Assembly: GCA_002840535.1 (NCBI GenBank)
Contig: PHBH01000019.1
Location: forward strand, 1-64,000
Direction of reading: 5' to 3'
Length of the DNA: 64,000 bases
From: Deltaproteobacteria bacterium HGW-Deltaproteobacteria-15
GTDB taxonomy: Bacteria > Desulfobacterota > DSM-4660 > Desulfatiglandales > HGW-15
Numbering within the stretch: the first letter of the stretch is position 1; each line of letters opens with the position of its first letter. The notes beneath the pieces are model-generated. The model searched no databases. It was not told the origin of the DNA and saw only the letters and a program-made list of their open reading frames with translations. This document shows positions 1 through 8,271 of this stretch, one piece after another. The position numbers and the translations under genes were made by a program.

Positions 1-1899
1 CAGCACGATGTCGGTGCCCGCGGTCAGGTCCGTCGCTCCAGCCACAGTAAGGATCGTCCCCACATCCTGCGTGATCCCGGCTCCTGCCGTCACATCCAGA
101 TTACCCGTCGCTGTCGACAGACCCAGATCGATGTCGTTGGCATCAGCAATATCCACGTTCACGCCGCTCGTGATTGCGACAGTCCCAAAATCGTTCCCCA
201 AGTTGTTCAGCGTGATGTTGGTGCCCGCAGTAAGGGTCAGCAGACTGCTAGCTACTGAAATCGCTCCAACTCCCGCTTGGCTGATAGCGCCTCCCGCGAT
301 CAGCTCCAGCCCACCTGCCCCGGTAAATGTGGCACTCCCTTGAAAAGACAGATCAGTACCTGCATCCAAGGTGAGTTTGTTTGCCAGATCAATTGACACT
401 CCATCCGCGATAGAAATGGATTCACTAGCCTCAAGCCGCAGCTGATTGGAGGTCAGTAGAGTGGTGATATGCCCATCCCCGATTTCCCCTGCTAAAGCCG
501 GATCTGATGCTAGGTCCCATACACCATCAGCAGTGAGGTCATCGGTTCCGTTGTAAATAGTGTTATCACCTACTTTAATAAGGATGGTTTGGGGATCGAG
601 AAGCAGCGTCCCCTTTATTCCGTTTACAGCGATGGTATCTACGTCACCGTAAAAGCCCAGGTTTTCCTTGCCGGAGATTTCAACAAAACCGCCGTCACCG
701 CCGAGCGCGCCGCCCCGCGCGCTGATATCTCCATAAAACCTTGTCACCTCATCCGACCATACAATCACCCTGCCGCCGTCGCCGTTGGTGAGGGCGTCGG
801 CTTTGATGCTGAACTCGGGGCTCACATAGGTCCTGGAGGCATTCATGATGCTGGGATTCTTGCCCTGGAAGTCGCCGCCCACGAGAACGGTTCCGCCGCC
901 GGCATCTCCCGAAACATCTATAAGGCCGTCGCCGAAGAGCCCCACCTTGTCGCCGAGCACCTGGACGGTTCCGCCCTTCGCTCCCGCAACCTTCCCCGAG
1001 GCATCGAGGGTGCCGCTGTTGGCGACCACTCCTTCGTCCCCGCCCATCAGCTTGATCACGCCGTTTTCGTTCACCAGCGATTTGGCCGCGATAACGCCGT
1101 CATTGTTGACAACGGATTTGATGCTGTCGATTGCACTCTTGGCGCTGAGGATCACTTCCCCGCCGTCGGCGCTGATCGTCCCCTGGTTGTTGATGATCGC
1201 CTCAGCAGGATTGCCCTCCTGGTCCAGCACCACCCCCTTTACCTCTTCCTCGATGGCAAAGCTGATGAGGTTTTCCCCGTCGAAATTCAAGGTAACCCTT
1301 TCACCACCGCCGATGAATACCTTCCCCAGGTTGGCGGTAATGGTTCCCTGGTTCTGAACCGATGGGGCAATGAGGGAGACGAAGCCGCCATCCGCTGCCG
1401 TGATCGCGCCCTGGTTCACGATCGAAGCGAGGGACTTCCCGACACTCTGGGTAAAGACATTGTTGCCCTGAAGGAAATCCTCATTGGAAATACCAAGCGT
1501 ACTTGCAATGAAGGAGTTCACATTGATCTGTCCGGTGGGACCCACCATGATGCCGTTCGTGTTGATCAGGTAAATTCTCCCATTCGCGGACAAGAGACCG
1601 TAGATCTCGGAAGGGTTCCCGCCAACGACCCGGTTCAGGGCAATGGACGATGAACTCGGCTGGAAGAACCTTACGGCTTCAGGCCGGCCAATACTGAAGC
1701 TCTGCCAATTGATGATGGCCTTGTTCGTCCCCTGCGTTATGTGCATGTTGTTGAGATCCGGCTGGGAGATACGGGCCTGTCCGGATTGCACCTGGGCCCC
1801 CTGGGGCATGGCGAATAGGTACGGTGGCGCAATCAGGAGGAAAGAGAGAAGAGCCACCCAAAAATGAACCCAGTTCCAGCCTGCTTGATCCTTTTTCAT
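1..1899 (-). CDS. TpsA-type filamentous haemagglutinin N-terminal domain protein (3' end outside window)
   Basis: Translating the minus strand from the ATG at 1899 gives 633 codons without a stop up to the window edge. The start has a GGAGG ribosome site about 6 bases upstream and is followed by a hydrophobic signal segment. Residues about 40-150 are a classic TPS secretion domain: SFSIG, a QPSSSS block, ALNRVVGG, IYGLLSANG and the INTNG turn equivalent to the NPNG motif. Beyond it are repetitive beta-helix strands rich in Gly, Ala, Asn and Asp. The family is exported by Sec and then across the outer membrane by its TpsB partner, here encoded just upstream on the same strand. The effector or adhesin function lies in the missing part. 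The plus-strand open frames here are shadows. Confidence 0.9.
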   Translation of the reverse strand, partial: MKKDQAGWNWVHFWVALLSFLLIAPPYLFAMPQGAQVQSGQARISQPDLNNMHITQGTNKAIINWQSFSIGRPEAVRFFQPSSSSIALNRVVGGNPSEIYGLLSANGRIYLINTNGIMVGPTGQINVNSFIASTLGISNEDFLQGNNVFTQSVGKSLASIVNQGAITAADGGFVSLIAPSVQNQGTITANLGKVFIGGGERVTLNFDGENLISFAIEEEVKGVVLDQEGNPAEAIINNQGTISADGGEVILSAKSAIDSIKSVVNNDGVIAAKSLVNENGVIKLMGGDEGVVANSGTLDASGKVAGAKGGTVQVLGDKVGLFGDGLIDVSGDAGGGTVLVGGDFQGKNPSIMNASRTYVSPEFSIKADALTNGDGGRVIVWSDEVTRFYGDISARGGALGGDGGFVEISGKENLGFYGDVDTIAVNGIKGTLLLDPQTILIKVGDNTIYNGTDDLTADGVWDLASDPALAGEIGDGHITTLLTSNQLRLEASESISIADGVSIDLANKLTLDAGTDLSFQGSATFTGAGGLELIAGGAISQAGVGAISVASSLLTLTAGTNITLNNLGNDFGTVAITSGVNVDIADANDIDLGLSTATGNLDVTAGAGITQDVGTILTVAGATDLTAGTDIVL

Positions 1900-2477
1900 G
1901 ACAGTGCCTCCAGGGAATTGAACTGCAGTTATCCGCAAACTTTCACGATAAGAAGGGCGTGATCAAAATCCGGCGGCAACATCGCCGGTCATCAGATAGA
2001 GAATCGTTCGAGTCGGTTTTTAAGAGATGTACCTAAACTTAAATCGATTTGGCGCGCAATTTTACAGTTATGCGCGAGGGAGCACAATCGGTAAAAGGTA
2101 TCGTTTCGTTTCGTATTTTTTGAGTGTGAACCGGACGGTGGATCTACGTAAAAGGTAGTAGTTGAGGGGGAGCGAACAGGAACCCCCGTATTAGAAAGAG
2201 GGGGACAGCCCCTCGGTAGGAGCCCTCTCAGCCGTCTTTTCCGGAGCCTGTACCTGTAAAAGGATTCCAGGGCCGCAACTACCTGAAAATTCAACTTCAC
2301 TATTTCCTCTACCCTCGGGTTCTCTGGCGCTGGCCGAACTGAGCACCTGCTCACTGACGCCCTTCAACTGTCTTGATTTTTTCCTTTGCTTCTTCGGTTC
2401 AGCCCTGAACCTGTGTCTATGCCTGGGCCTGTGAAACCGGCGCCTTGTTTGTGAACCTGGCCGGGCCGCAACAGATG
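1900..2477. other. 578-bp spacer between tpsB and tpsA, no gene seen
   Basis: This stretch lies between the TpsB stop and the TpsA start. A 120-codon minus-strand frame (1992-2354) covers part of it, but it has no recognisable domain or good ribosome site and reads as noise. I could not match a known riboswitch consensus. It probably holds the TpsA leader and perhaps a separate promoter, which would let the exoprotein be expressed independently of its transporter. Confidence 0.5.
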
Positions 2478-4103
2478 CTAGAAGAACTGGTAGCTGGCCA
2501 TGACATAGTAATAGGTGTCGCGCTGCTCGTCCTCCCGGTCGACCGGGAACCCCACATCGAACTTGAAGGAGAATTTTTCCTTGTAATAGAGCCGCAACCC
2601 TACCCCATAGCCGTGGAGAGCCTCCGAATCGTTTTCGCCCGGCTCCGGGTCATTGATATTGATATACCCGTGGTCAAAGAAGACGGCCAGCTGCACCATC
2701 TGCGCGATCCTTTGCCCGAAGAGGCTTTTCTGGCCAAGGAAGGGGGGGGCGAACATCAGCTCGGTGGAAACTGTGTAGCCCGAATCTCCAATAAAAAGCG
2801 CCGGCTCGTGGCCTCTTACGCTCCCATAGCCTCCCAGCACGAATTGCTCGTACGGAACCACTCTGGCACTCGTCATCTGGCCGTAAAACCTCACCAGCAG
2901 ATTTACCGACTCGTAGAGTCTCTGGATCCGGGCGAGACTGAGATTCATCTTCATGAACTTATCTTCCTCCTCGGCTCTCAGCCGGCTGGGAGGAATTTCG
3001 TCATCCGGATCGAGATCTCCACCAGTAAAAGTGAACGAAATAAAATTCTTTCCTAGGAATCGATCAAGATTGTCGAAATCAAAAGACATGTAGAAAGTGT
3101 TCACCTCATCGATGCTGCGCTGCTCGTCCAGGATGAAATTTTCCTGATATTTGTGGTCCCAACCGAGCGTGAAGTAGAAATTCATGTTCCGTGATCTGAC
3201 GAGGGGAGTGGAGATATTTGCGCCGTACATCTTCGTGTCTCCCTCCAGGCCCAGATCCGCAAACTGCTGCCCTACGGCATAATTGGCTTTGAGGTACCTG
3301 AGATTGATGGCGGAGCCGAAAGTGTTCACAGGTAATCTGTAGGACACGCTTCCGAGGGCGGATTCGTTCATGTCATTGCCGGTCAATCCCCGGAGCTCGA
3401 GGGACGATCCCCACCATGGATCCGTGAATTCGATGAAGGAACCGTAACGGTGTCGGCTTATCAGTTCCGATCCAAAGTTGTTGTAATCGGCTCCCCATTT
3501 GAAACCGATTTGGTCCTTCGTGTGGAGTTCGATATCCGAGGTCCCCGGCTGCTCCCCTTTTTTCAAAACGACCCGCGTTTCATTTTTTGGGATATCATTG
3601 GTCAGCAAGACGGCCCTCTCGAGGGCCTCCTCCTTGATGACCCCCTCTTTGATCTGAGGGATAAAGTATCGTTTGATGACGCGGTCACTATAGTAGGTAT
3701 TCCCGGTCGTCGTGACCTTGCCGACATCCCCCTCCTGGATCACGATTTTCAAAACCCCGTCCGTGATCTCCTGTTTGGGAACAACGGCTTTGGCCAATAT
3801 GTATCCCCTCTCCTGATAAGCGATGGTGACGAGATCTGCTGCTGCCTTCATTTCATCGAGCGTCAGCTCTCTGTTCGTGAATTCCCTCGTCAGGTTCTCC
3901 AGGGTCGCTGTATCTATCATCGAGTTGCCTGTGAACTGGAACGCCTTCACAAAAACGCTTTCCGCTCCAGTTGGCGGTTTCACGGCGTCGGAGCTCTCAC
4001 CTCCACTCCTTGCAAAGACTGAAAGCCCGGAAAGACCGAGAAAAGAGAACGCGAGCACAATGACGATTGGGAGAAGAGACAAAGTTCGGTATTTGAGGAT
4101 CAC
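2478..4103 (-). CDS. TpsB two-partner secretion outer-membrane transporter (ShlB/FhaC family)
   Basis: This is an outer-membrane 16-strand beta-barrel pore that exports the TpsA protein encoded downstream. An N-terminal signal sequence is followed by two POTRA-like modules (about residues 45-200, with FQFTGNSMI and the turn KVTTTGNTYYSD). A barrel of alternating aromatic strands follows, carrying the VRGH version of the conserved VRGY/F loop-6 motif (GGYGSVRGHEP) and ending in aromatic FF, as expected for BAM-assembled proteins. Two GTG codons compete as start. The one at 4103 is preferred because AAGGAG lies 8 bases upstream, whereas that site overlaps the GTG at 4112. Length (about 541 residues) is normal for the family. 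Confidence 0.92.
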   Translation of the reverse strand: MILKYRTLSLLPIVIVLAFSFLGLSGLSVFARSGGESSDAVKPPTGAESVFVKAFQFTGNSMIDTATLENLTREFTNRELTLDEMKAAADLVTIAYQERGYILAKAVVPKQEITDGVLKIVIQEGDVGKVTTTGNTYYSDRVIKRYFIPQIKEGVIKEEALERAVLLTNDIPKNETRVVLKKGEQPGTSDIELHTKDQIGFKWGADYNNFGSELISRHRYGSFIEFTDPWWGSSLELRGLTGNDMNESALGSVSYRLPVNTFGSAINLRYLKANYAVGQQFADLGLEGDTKMYGANISTPLVRSRNMNFYFTLGWDHKYQENFILDEQRSIDEVNTFYMSFDFDNLDRFLGKNFISFTFTGGDLDPDDEIPPSRLRAEEEDKFMKMNLSLARIQRLYESVNLLVRFYGQMTSARVVPYEQFVLGGYGSVRGHEPALFIGDSGYTVSTELMFAPPFLGQKSLFGQRIAQMVQLAVFFDHGYININDPEPGENDSEALHGYGVGLRLYYKEKFSFKFDVGFPVDREDEQRDTYYYVMASYQFF

Positions 4104-4903
4104 GGTTTTCACTCCTTGGCATAGAGTTCGTGACTAGCCGGCTTTCAGTAAGCCCTCTAGGAAGGCGCCCTTTCTCGCTTTTCAGGGAGGATTGGATGTA
4201 GAAAATGGAGGAACAGCAGGTCGCTTCGACCTACAGAGAGAAGGTTGTGCGCGTTGGTTCTTTGATCGTAATTCACCCCAAAAAGCCTTCCCTTGGTATT
4301 GGGTGGGTGAAATTTACTTCACTCTTTCATCATTTAAATTGTGAAGGAAAGACTTTACTTAAATGCGCGCAAAGAGAACCAAAAAAATCCCTAAAAGTCA
4401 ATAGCAAAAACTTCTAGTGCAAATAATTCCCGGCACGTTCTGTCCCAGGATCGGTTCCGACTGCCTCTTGCTCTATATCCTTATCCCGCCACGACGAAAG
4501 TGGAGGCTCCATTTCACGATCCGGAAAGAGTCCTTCCAGGAGGTCACTGCGGGTCTGTCCTTTTATGATTGACTTGCCAAGGGAAAATAATCTAAATTCG
4601 CCTTTGATTAGGCCCACAAGCAAGTCTCGGAAGTTCATACAAGAGTGAGCGATGCTTACCTGAGATGCCGGTATGCAGCAGATGGAGAACCTCGAAGAAT
4701 TCACCTGGCACACTTCCAAGAATCTGAACACTGGGTCGTTTCTCCGGGGAATCGGACTGGTCCTTGCGGCAATTCGGCGGCCGATCCTTTCAAATGTTCC
4801 GTCAAAGTGGATTTCTTCCTGCCGCACCGGCTGGTGCAATAACAGGACATTGTCTTTTAACAGACATACGTTAAGCAACATCTCCTCCCCACGAAAAAGA
4901 CGG
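4104..4903. other. 800-bp divergent intergenic region, no convincing gene
   Basis: The region separates tpsB (minus) from the SPOR/DUF1566 gene (plus). It contains a short perfect hairpin (AGGTCG/CGACCT near 4218-4232) and an AT-rich patch around 4300-4420. Two open frames occur: 4205-4417 plus, and a minus-strand frame ending at 4414. Neither has a recognisable domain or a proper ribosome site. Promoters for both flanking genes must lie here, but I see no strong sigma-70 pair. Confidence 0.4.
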
Positions 4904-5743
4904 ATGGGGAAAATCATTGCAGGCATTCTTTTCATGCTCTCTTTAGCCCATGTCGGGGTGGTTTACTCCGAGGACAAAACATTCTACAGTATCCACATAG
5001 CTTCCTTTAAGGATCTCGAATCTGCCGGAAAATTTGTGAGCGATATCGGCAGCAAAGAAAAGATAGTGTTCTGGAAAGAAACCGATGTTCCCGGTAAGGG
5101 GATATACTTCAGGGTCTACACAGGAAGGTTTGAGACAAGAGAAGACGCAGTGACCGTGTGGAATAGAATGAACGATGCGGGTCAGGTGAGCTACTTCGGA
5201 GTACATAAGTTCACAGAACCTCTCGTCCAACCCGTGATTCCGGAAAGCCCTCCCCCCGCACCACCCGGGCGGGAGCCGAGCCGGCCTGAAAAGACAATCG
5301 GGAACAAGTCAGCGGCGGGCGCAGATAGATTTCTTGATAATAAGGACGGCACCATTACGGATCTACAAACAGGGTTGATGTGGGCTAAAAACGGGTGGCG
5401 GCTGGAGTTCTTTGCCGCAACGACTTGGGACGACGCGGTTCATAAGTGTGAGAAGTTGAAACTCGGAAATCACTCCAACTGGCGATTGCCCACCGTAGAG
5501 GAATGGAGGACGCTGCTCGATGGGAGCAAAGAGTGCCCGGCGCTCGTGGAGCCGAACCCCTTCAGCAATATGATCGTGCACATGCCCTACTGGTCGAGGA
5601 CGGAGTTCACATACGGTACGGACTACACATGCGACGACGTTTGTCCGATAAGGGCATATACAGTGAGTCTTTACTACGGAAATATTCAAAATAGAAACAA
5701 GAATGAGCGGGCATTTGTCTTGCCGGTACGCACTCAACAATAG
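4904..5743 (+). CDS. Exported protein with SPOR-like region and C-terminal DUF1566 (Lcl C-terminal) domain
   Basis: The frame could be extended upstream, but the ATG at 4904 begins a clear signal peptide (MGKIIAGILFMLSLAHVG), so this start is chosen; the mature protein would be periplasmic or surface-exposed. Residues about 25-95 (FYSIHIASFKD..., YFRVYTGRFETREDA) resemble SPOR-type peptidoglycan-binding repeats. A Pro-rich linker follows. The C-terminal half has the DUF1566 signature: RFLDNKDGTITDLQTGLMW, then NWRLPTVEEWRTLLD, then YWSRTEF and FVLPVR. That domain is common in surface proteins of Desulfobacterota, with no defined biochemical role. The next gene starts 6 bases after the stop, so the two are probably co-transcribed. 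Confidence 0.8.
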   Translation: MGKIIAGILFMLSLAHVGVVYSEDKTFYSIHIASFKDLESAGKFVSDIGSKEKIVFWKETDVPGKGIYFRVYTGRFETREDAVTVWNRMNDAGQVSYFGVHKFTEPLVQPVIPESPPPAPPGREPSRPEKTIGNKSAAGADRFLDNKDGTITDLQTGLMWAKNGWRLEFFAATTWDDAVHKCEKLKLGNHSNWRLPTVEEWRTLLDGSKECPALVEPNPFSNMIVHMPYWSRTEFTYGTDYTCDDVCPIRAYTVSLYYGNIQNRNKNERAFVLPVRTQQ

Positions 5744-5749
5744 GTCGTA

Positions 5750-6655
5750 ATGTCTCAAGAAACTGAAATGACAACTATCCTTTTCGCAGACATATGCGGG
5801 AGCACGAGAATCTATGAGAGGCTGGGCGACGCTGCCGCCCAGAAAATCGTATCCGAATCCCTGGCAGTCCTGTCCGAATCGACCGACAAACATTGCGGAA
5901 AGGTTCTCAAAACCATAGGCGATGAAGTGATGTGCACCTTTCCTACTGCAAAGGCCAGTATAGACGCCGCCTGCGACATGCAAAGCAGGATCTCGGAAAA
6001 GTTCTATCCAGGGTATGGCCGTATTTCCGTAAGAATCGGTCTTCATTTCGGACATGTGATCAAGGAGGGAAACGAGATCTTCGGCGATGCGGTAAATGTG
6101 GCGGCTCGTGTTGCGGCGCTGGCGAAATCCGAAGAAATCATCACGACCCAGGATACGGCCGACCTGCTGGCATCGGAAGGTGCAGATTTCACCCTGCGGA
6201 GAATTCAGCGGATTGCGCTTAAAGGGAAGGATGAGGCGACGGATATCTATGAAGTTGTCTGGCAGGACAGCAGCCTGACCCACATCGGGCTATTCTTGAG
6301 CACACCGGAAGTTCGTCCGGTTCGTCTGACCTTGCTGACACAAAATCACGAAATCGTCTTAGAGGCAGTGACCAAACCTTTTACAATAGGCCGAAGTAAA
6401 AAAAACGATATCGTCGTGGAAGACGAGTTTACGTCAAGGCTTCATGCCAGAATCGAGTGCCGGCAAGGGAAGTTTTTCCTCTGCGACCAAAGCATCAATG
6501 GCACCTATGTGCACTACAAAACCGGTAGAGTGGTGCATCTCCATCGGGAAGAGATGATTCTTCCCGACGAAGGAACCATCAGCCTGGGACGTGACCTCCC
6601 TCCCGAAGCAAAAGAGACGATACGTTTCGAGGCAAAAAGCCGCGCTCCCAAGTAA
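5750..6655 (+). CDS. Class III nucleotidyl cyclase fused to an FHA domain
   Basis: The cyclase homology domain spans about residues 7-170. Metal-binding Asp14 (FADICGST) and Asp58 (KTIGDE) are present, as are the purine-contact Lys54 and the transition-state pair Asn116/Arg120 (GDAVNVAAR). The position that is usually Asp in adenylyl cyclases, four residues before that GD, is Glu109, so substrate preference needs testing. Residues about 190-290 form a forkhead-associated domain with GRS (214-216), SRLHA (229-233) and NGTYV, which bind phosphothreonine peptides. The protein has no membrane segment. It likely makes cAMP in the cytosol under control of, or recruited by, a phosphoprotein; no Ser/Thr kinase lies in the window. 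Confidence 0.88.
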   Translation: MSQETEMTTILFADICGSTRIYERLGDAAAQKIVSESLAVLSESTDKHCGKVLKTIGDEVMCTFPTAKASIDAACDMQSRISEKFYPGYGRISVRIGLHFGHVIKEGNEIFGDAVNVAARVAALAKSEEIITTQDTADLLASEGADFTLRRIQRIALKGKDEATDIYEVVWQDSSLTHIGLFLSTPEVRPVRLTLLTQNHEIVLEAVTKPFTIGRSKKNDIVVEDEFTSRLHARIECRQGKFFLCDQSINGTYVHYKTGRVVHLHREEMILPDEGTISLGRDLPPEAKETIRFEAKSRAPK

Positions 6656-6729
6656 ATCAACCGCGCTGAAACACTTGTCCGCACTCCCCGCTCTTCGAAC
6701 AGGCTTGCCGGTACTCGCGTCACCAGCGC

Positions 6730-7467
6730 TCAGCGATTAATTTCCGGCGACTCCACGGGAATCACGTTGCTCAAAGACTTCATACCGCTGGCACGAAGAT
6801 TTGCCCAGTACCAGGGGAAGTTGTTCCTGGTGCCCAATTCTTTGGCATAACGAATCGGTATGGCAAGGTGTCTCGTTTTGCCCGCTATGGTTTTCGGGCT
6901 TGACACGCCGATGACCTGGCCTCTCATGTTGATCACCGGACCGCCGCAACACCCCTGCTGAACAGGAGAAGTCATTTCAATTAGCTTTTTGCCGTCCGGC
7001 ATGACGTGTATGGCCGATACAAGCCCCTCACCCACGATCCGATCCTCGCCATTCCGGCTTCCGAGCACAAGAAGGCGTTCACCTAAGGTGGGCAGCGCCT
7101 CGGAGATATCCAGCCGGGGAGGACGCTCCCTCGGAATATCCAGGAGAACCTTCACCAGGTCCAGGCTCTCATCTCTTGCAACAACCCTCTTGATGGGATA
7201 TTTCCCGCCACCATAAGCCCTGACGGAAACATTCGTGGAATCCCCCTTGAACACCTGGCTGCTGGTGAGAAGATGCCCGGAATCATCCATCAGAAACCCG
7301 CTTCCGCTTGTCGATCCGGCGCCCCCCGGCTCCAGGACAAAAGCTAAAACAGCCTCCTGCTTCCCCTCAAGGTTGAAATCGAATCCGCCTGCAAGACAGA
7401 AAGCTGCCAAGTACAGGAGGATGAATACCGCAAAGCACCCGCTCCTTAACACAGTCGTCCTTTTCAT
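6730..7467 (-). CDS. Exported trypsin-like (S1C/DegP-fold) protein lacking catalytic His and Ser
   Basis: The ATG at 7467 follows a GGAAGGGGG ribosome site and begins a signal peptide, so it is preferred over the longer frame to 7695. The 245-residue protein has the DegP-like chymotrypsin fold: GSGFLMDDSGHLLT, DESLDLVKV, GEGLVSAI, then GGPVINMRGQVIGV. The usual TNNHV histidine is Gln71 (TSSQV) and the usual GNSGGP serine is Cys174 (GCCGGP); only Asp103 remains. It is therefore probably a non-proteolytic scaffold, although a Cys nucleophile cannot be excluded. There is no PDZ domain. It is convergent with the cyclase gene and transcribed alone. Confidence 0.8.
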   Translation of the reverse strand: MKRTTVLRSGCFAVFILLYLAAFCLAGGFDFNLEGKQEAVLAFVLEPGGAGSTSGSGFLMDDSGHLLTSSQVFKGDSTNVSVRAYGGGKYPIKRVVARDESLDLVKVLLDIPRERPPRLDISEALPTLGERLLVLGSRNGEDRIVGEGLVSAIHVMPDGKKLIEMTSPVQQGCCGGPVINMRGQVIGVSSPKTIAGKTRHLAIPIRYAKELGTRNNFPWYWANLRASGMKSLSNVIPVESPEINR

Positions 7468-7805
7468 ATTACAAGCCCCCTTCCGGCCTTCAGCCGCAGA
7501 CATGAATGTCCTTTTCAGTTCAATGTGAGAAAGACCCGTGGAAGAGATAATCCCTGCGGGTTCCGAAACAAATCGGAAGAAGTGTGTATTCGGGCCTACA
7601 TAGACTATTATTTTTTTGCTGATGCGTATCTCGCAGTAAGCGCTGCATGGGGGCACGGGCACACGCCCGGGGAGGGAAATACCCACGAAAAGCAATGCCC
7701 CCGATCTAAAAAAAGACCGAGGGCAGAGGGAAGGAGTGTTGGGTCACTCGCCTGTAAACTTAACATACGAAAAGATCAGAAGTGCATCAGTTCAATCCTG
7801 TATTT

Positions 7806-7970
7806 TTACCTGAGGATCACGGCAGAAGTGCGTAGCCCGATAAACTGTCGCAATGCCCAATCCGCGTTGTGCTCTTGGAGGTGCTGCTTTAGATTTTCTG
7901 AGTGGCCAATGTAACGCTCGTCGGGCTTGCTTACGCTTTCCAGGACGTAAGTGTAATTAAATCGCACCAT
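7806..7970 (-). pseudogene. Decayed GIY-YIG endonuclease-like (UPF0213) gene
   Basis: Reading the minus strand from the ATG at 7970 gives 54 codons with YTYVLESV, ERYIGHSENLKQHLQEHN, the GIY-YIG core (the GIY element is YTY and YIG is retained). Frame is then lost: the expected GHCDSLSGYA segment that normally follows HNA is present in another frame immediately downstream, which shows an indel. The frame then stops at 7806. Full-length family members have about 80-90 residues. This is a broken gene rather than a short functional one. It sits among palindromic repeats next to the island boundary. Confidence 0.7.
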
Positions 7971-8150
7971 CCTTCGCTCGTGAACAAAGCGTACGAGGCC
8001 GGACTAGAAACACAACGTCCTCCTTCGCTAAAGCTATGGAGGACACCATCCTTCGCCCGTTCGCTTAAACGGGATCTTTGGTTTTCTCTCATTCTCTCTG
8101 GCCTGCCATCCGTAGCTCGTGAGCAAAGCGAACGATCAAAGGATGGTGGA
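7967..8150. repeat. Cluster of CCATCC(T/G)TCG-type palindromic repeats
   Basis: CCATCCTTCGCTCG or close variants recur at 7967, 8046 and 8105. Each is followed by a partly complementary arm such as AAAGCGTACGAGG or AAAGCGAACGATC...GGATGG. A related unit, TCCTCCTTCGCTAAAGCTATGGAGGA, sits at about 8018-8043 and forms a hairpin. The array abuts both the GIY-YIG remnant and the left end of the integrated element. Similar short palindromes often accompany GIY-YIG genes, so the two may belong together. Confidence 0.55.
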
Positions 8151-8169
8151 GGCGGGGGGAGTCGAACCC
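8144..8169 (-). repeat. attL: left copy of the ssrA 3'-end direct repeat
   Basis: This 26-bp stretch is identical to the tmRNA 3' terminus at 14869-14894 and is followed immediately by unrelated sequence, so it is not a second tmRNA. It marks the distal end of the integrated element. Confidence 0.85.
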
Positions 8170-8271
8170 TCTCACCTATCTGTAAAATCAGCAGTTTACA
8201 AAAATCCTGGCAAAACCCCGGCAAAGGTGGATACACTTATTCAGGCTGGTCGAACCGAGGTTAGGGATCGC

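Noticed and set aside
589-1653. Long plus-strand frame of 354 codons
   Set aside because: It is antisense to the continuous TpsA frame, which has a signal peptide, TPS domain and ribosome site; the plus frame has no recognisable domain.
2100-2340. Possible thiamine or c-di-GMP riboswitch in the tpsA leader (CTGAGA and G-rich boxes)
   Set aside because: The other conserved blocks of either class are missing.
1992-2354. Minus-strand frame of 120 codons between tpsB and tpsA
   Set aside because: No ribosome site, no domain, Ser/Arg/Pro-rich noise.
4414-4638. Minus-strand frame of about 74 codons from ATG 4638 (MNFRDLLVGLIKGEF...)
   Set aside because: Codon use is plausible but no ribosome site or recognisable family; left as a possible fragment only.
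7525-7914. Plus-strand frame of 129 codons beside the GIY-YIG remnant
   Set aside because: No ribosome site, Cys/Arg-rich noise; overlaps the decayed gene on the other strand.
7960-8150. CRISPR-like array
   Set aside because: The repeats are few, unequal and irregularly spaced, with no constant spacer length and no cas genes.
8144-8169. A second tmRNA or a tRNA gene at the left repeat
   Set aside because: Only the 26-bp 3' end is present; neither the acceptor 5' half nor a tag frame follows, so it is an att copy.
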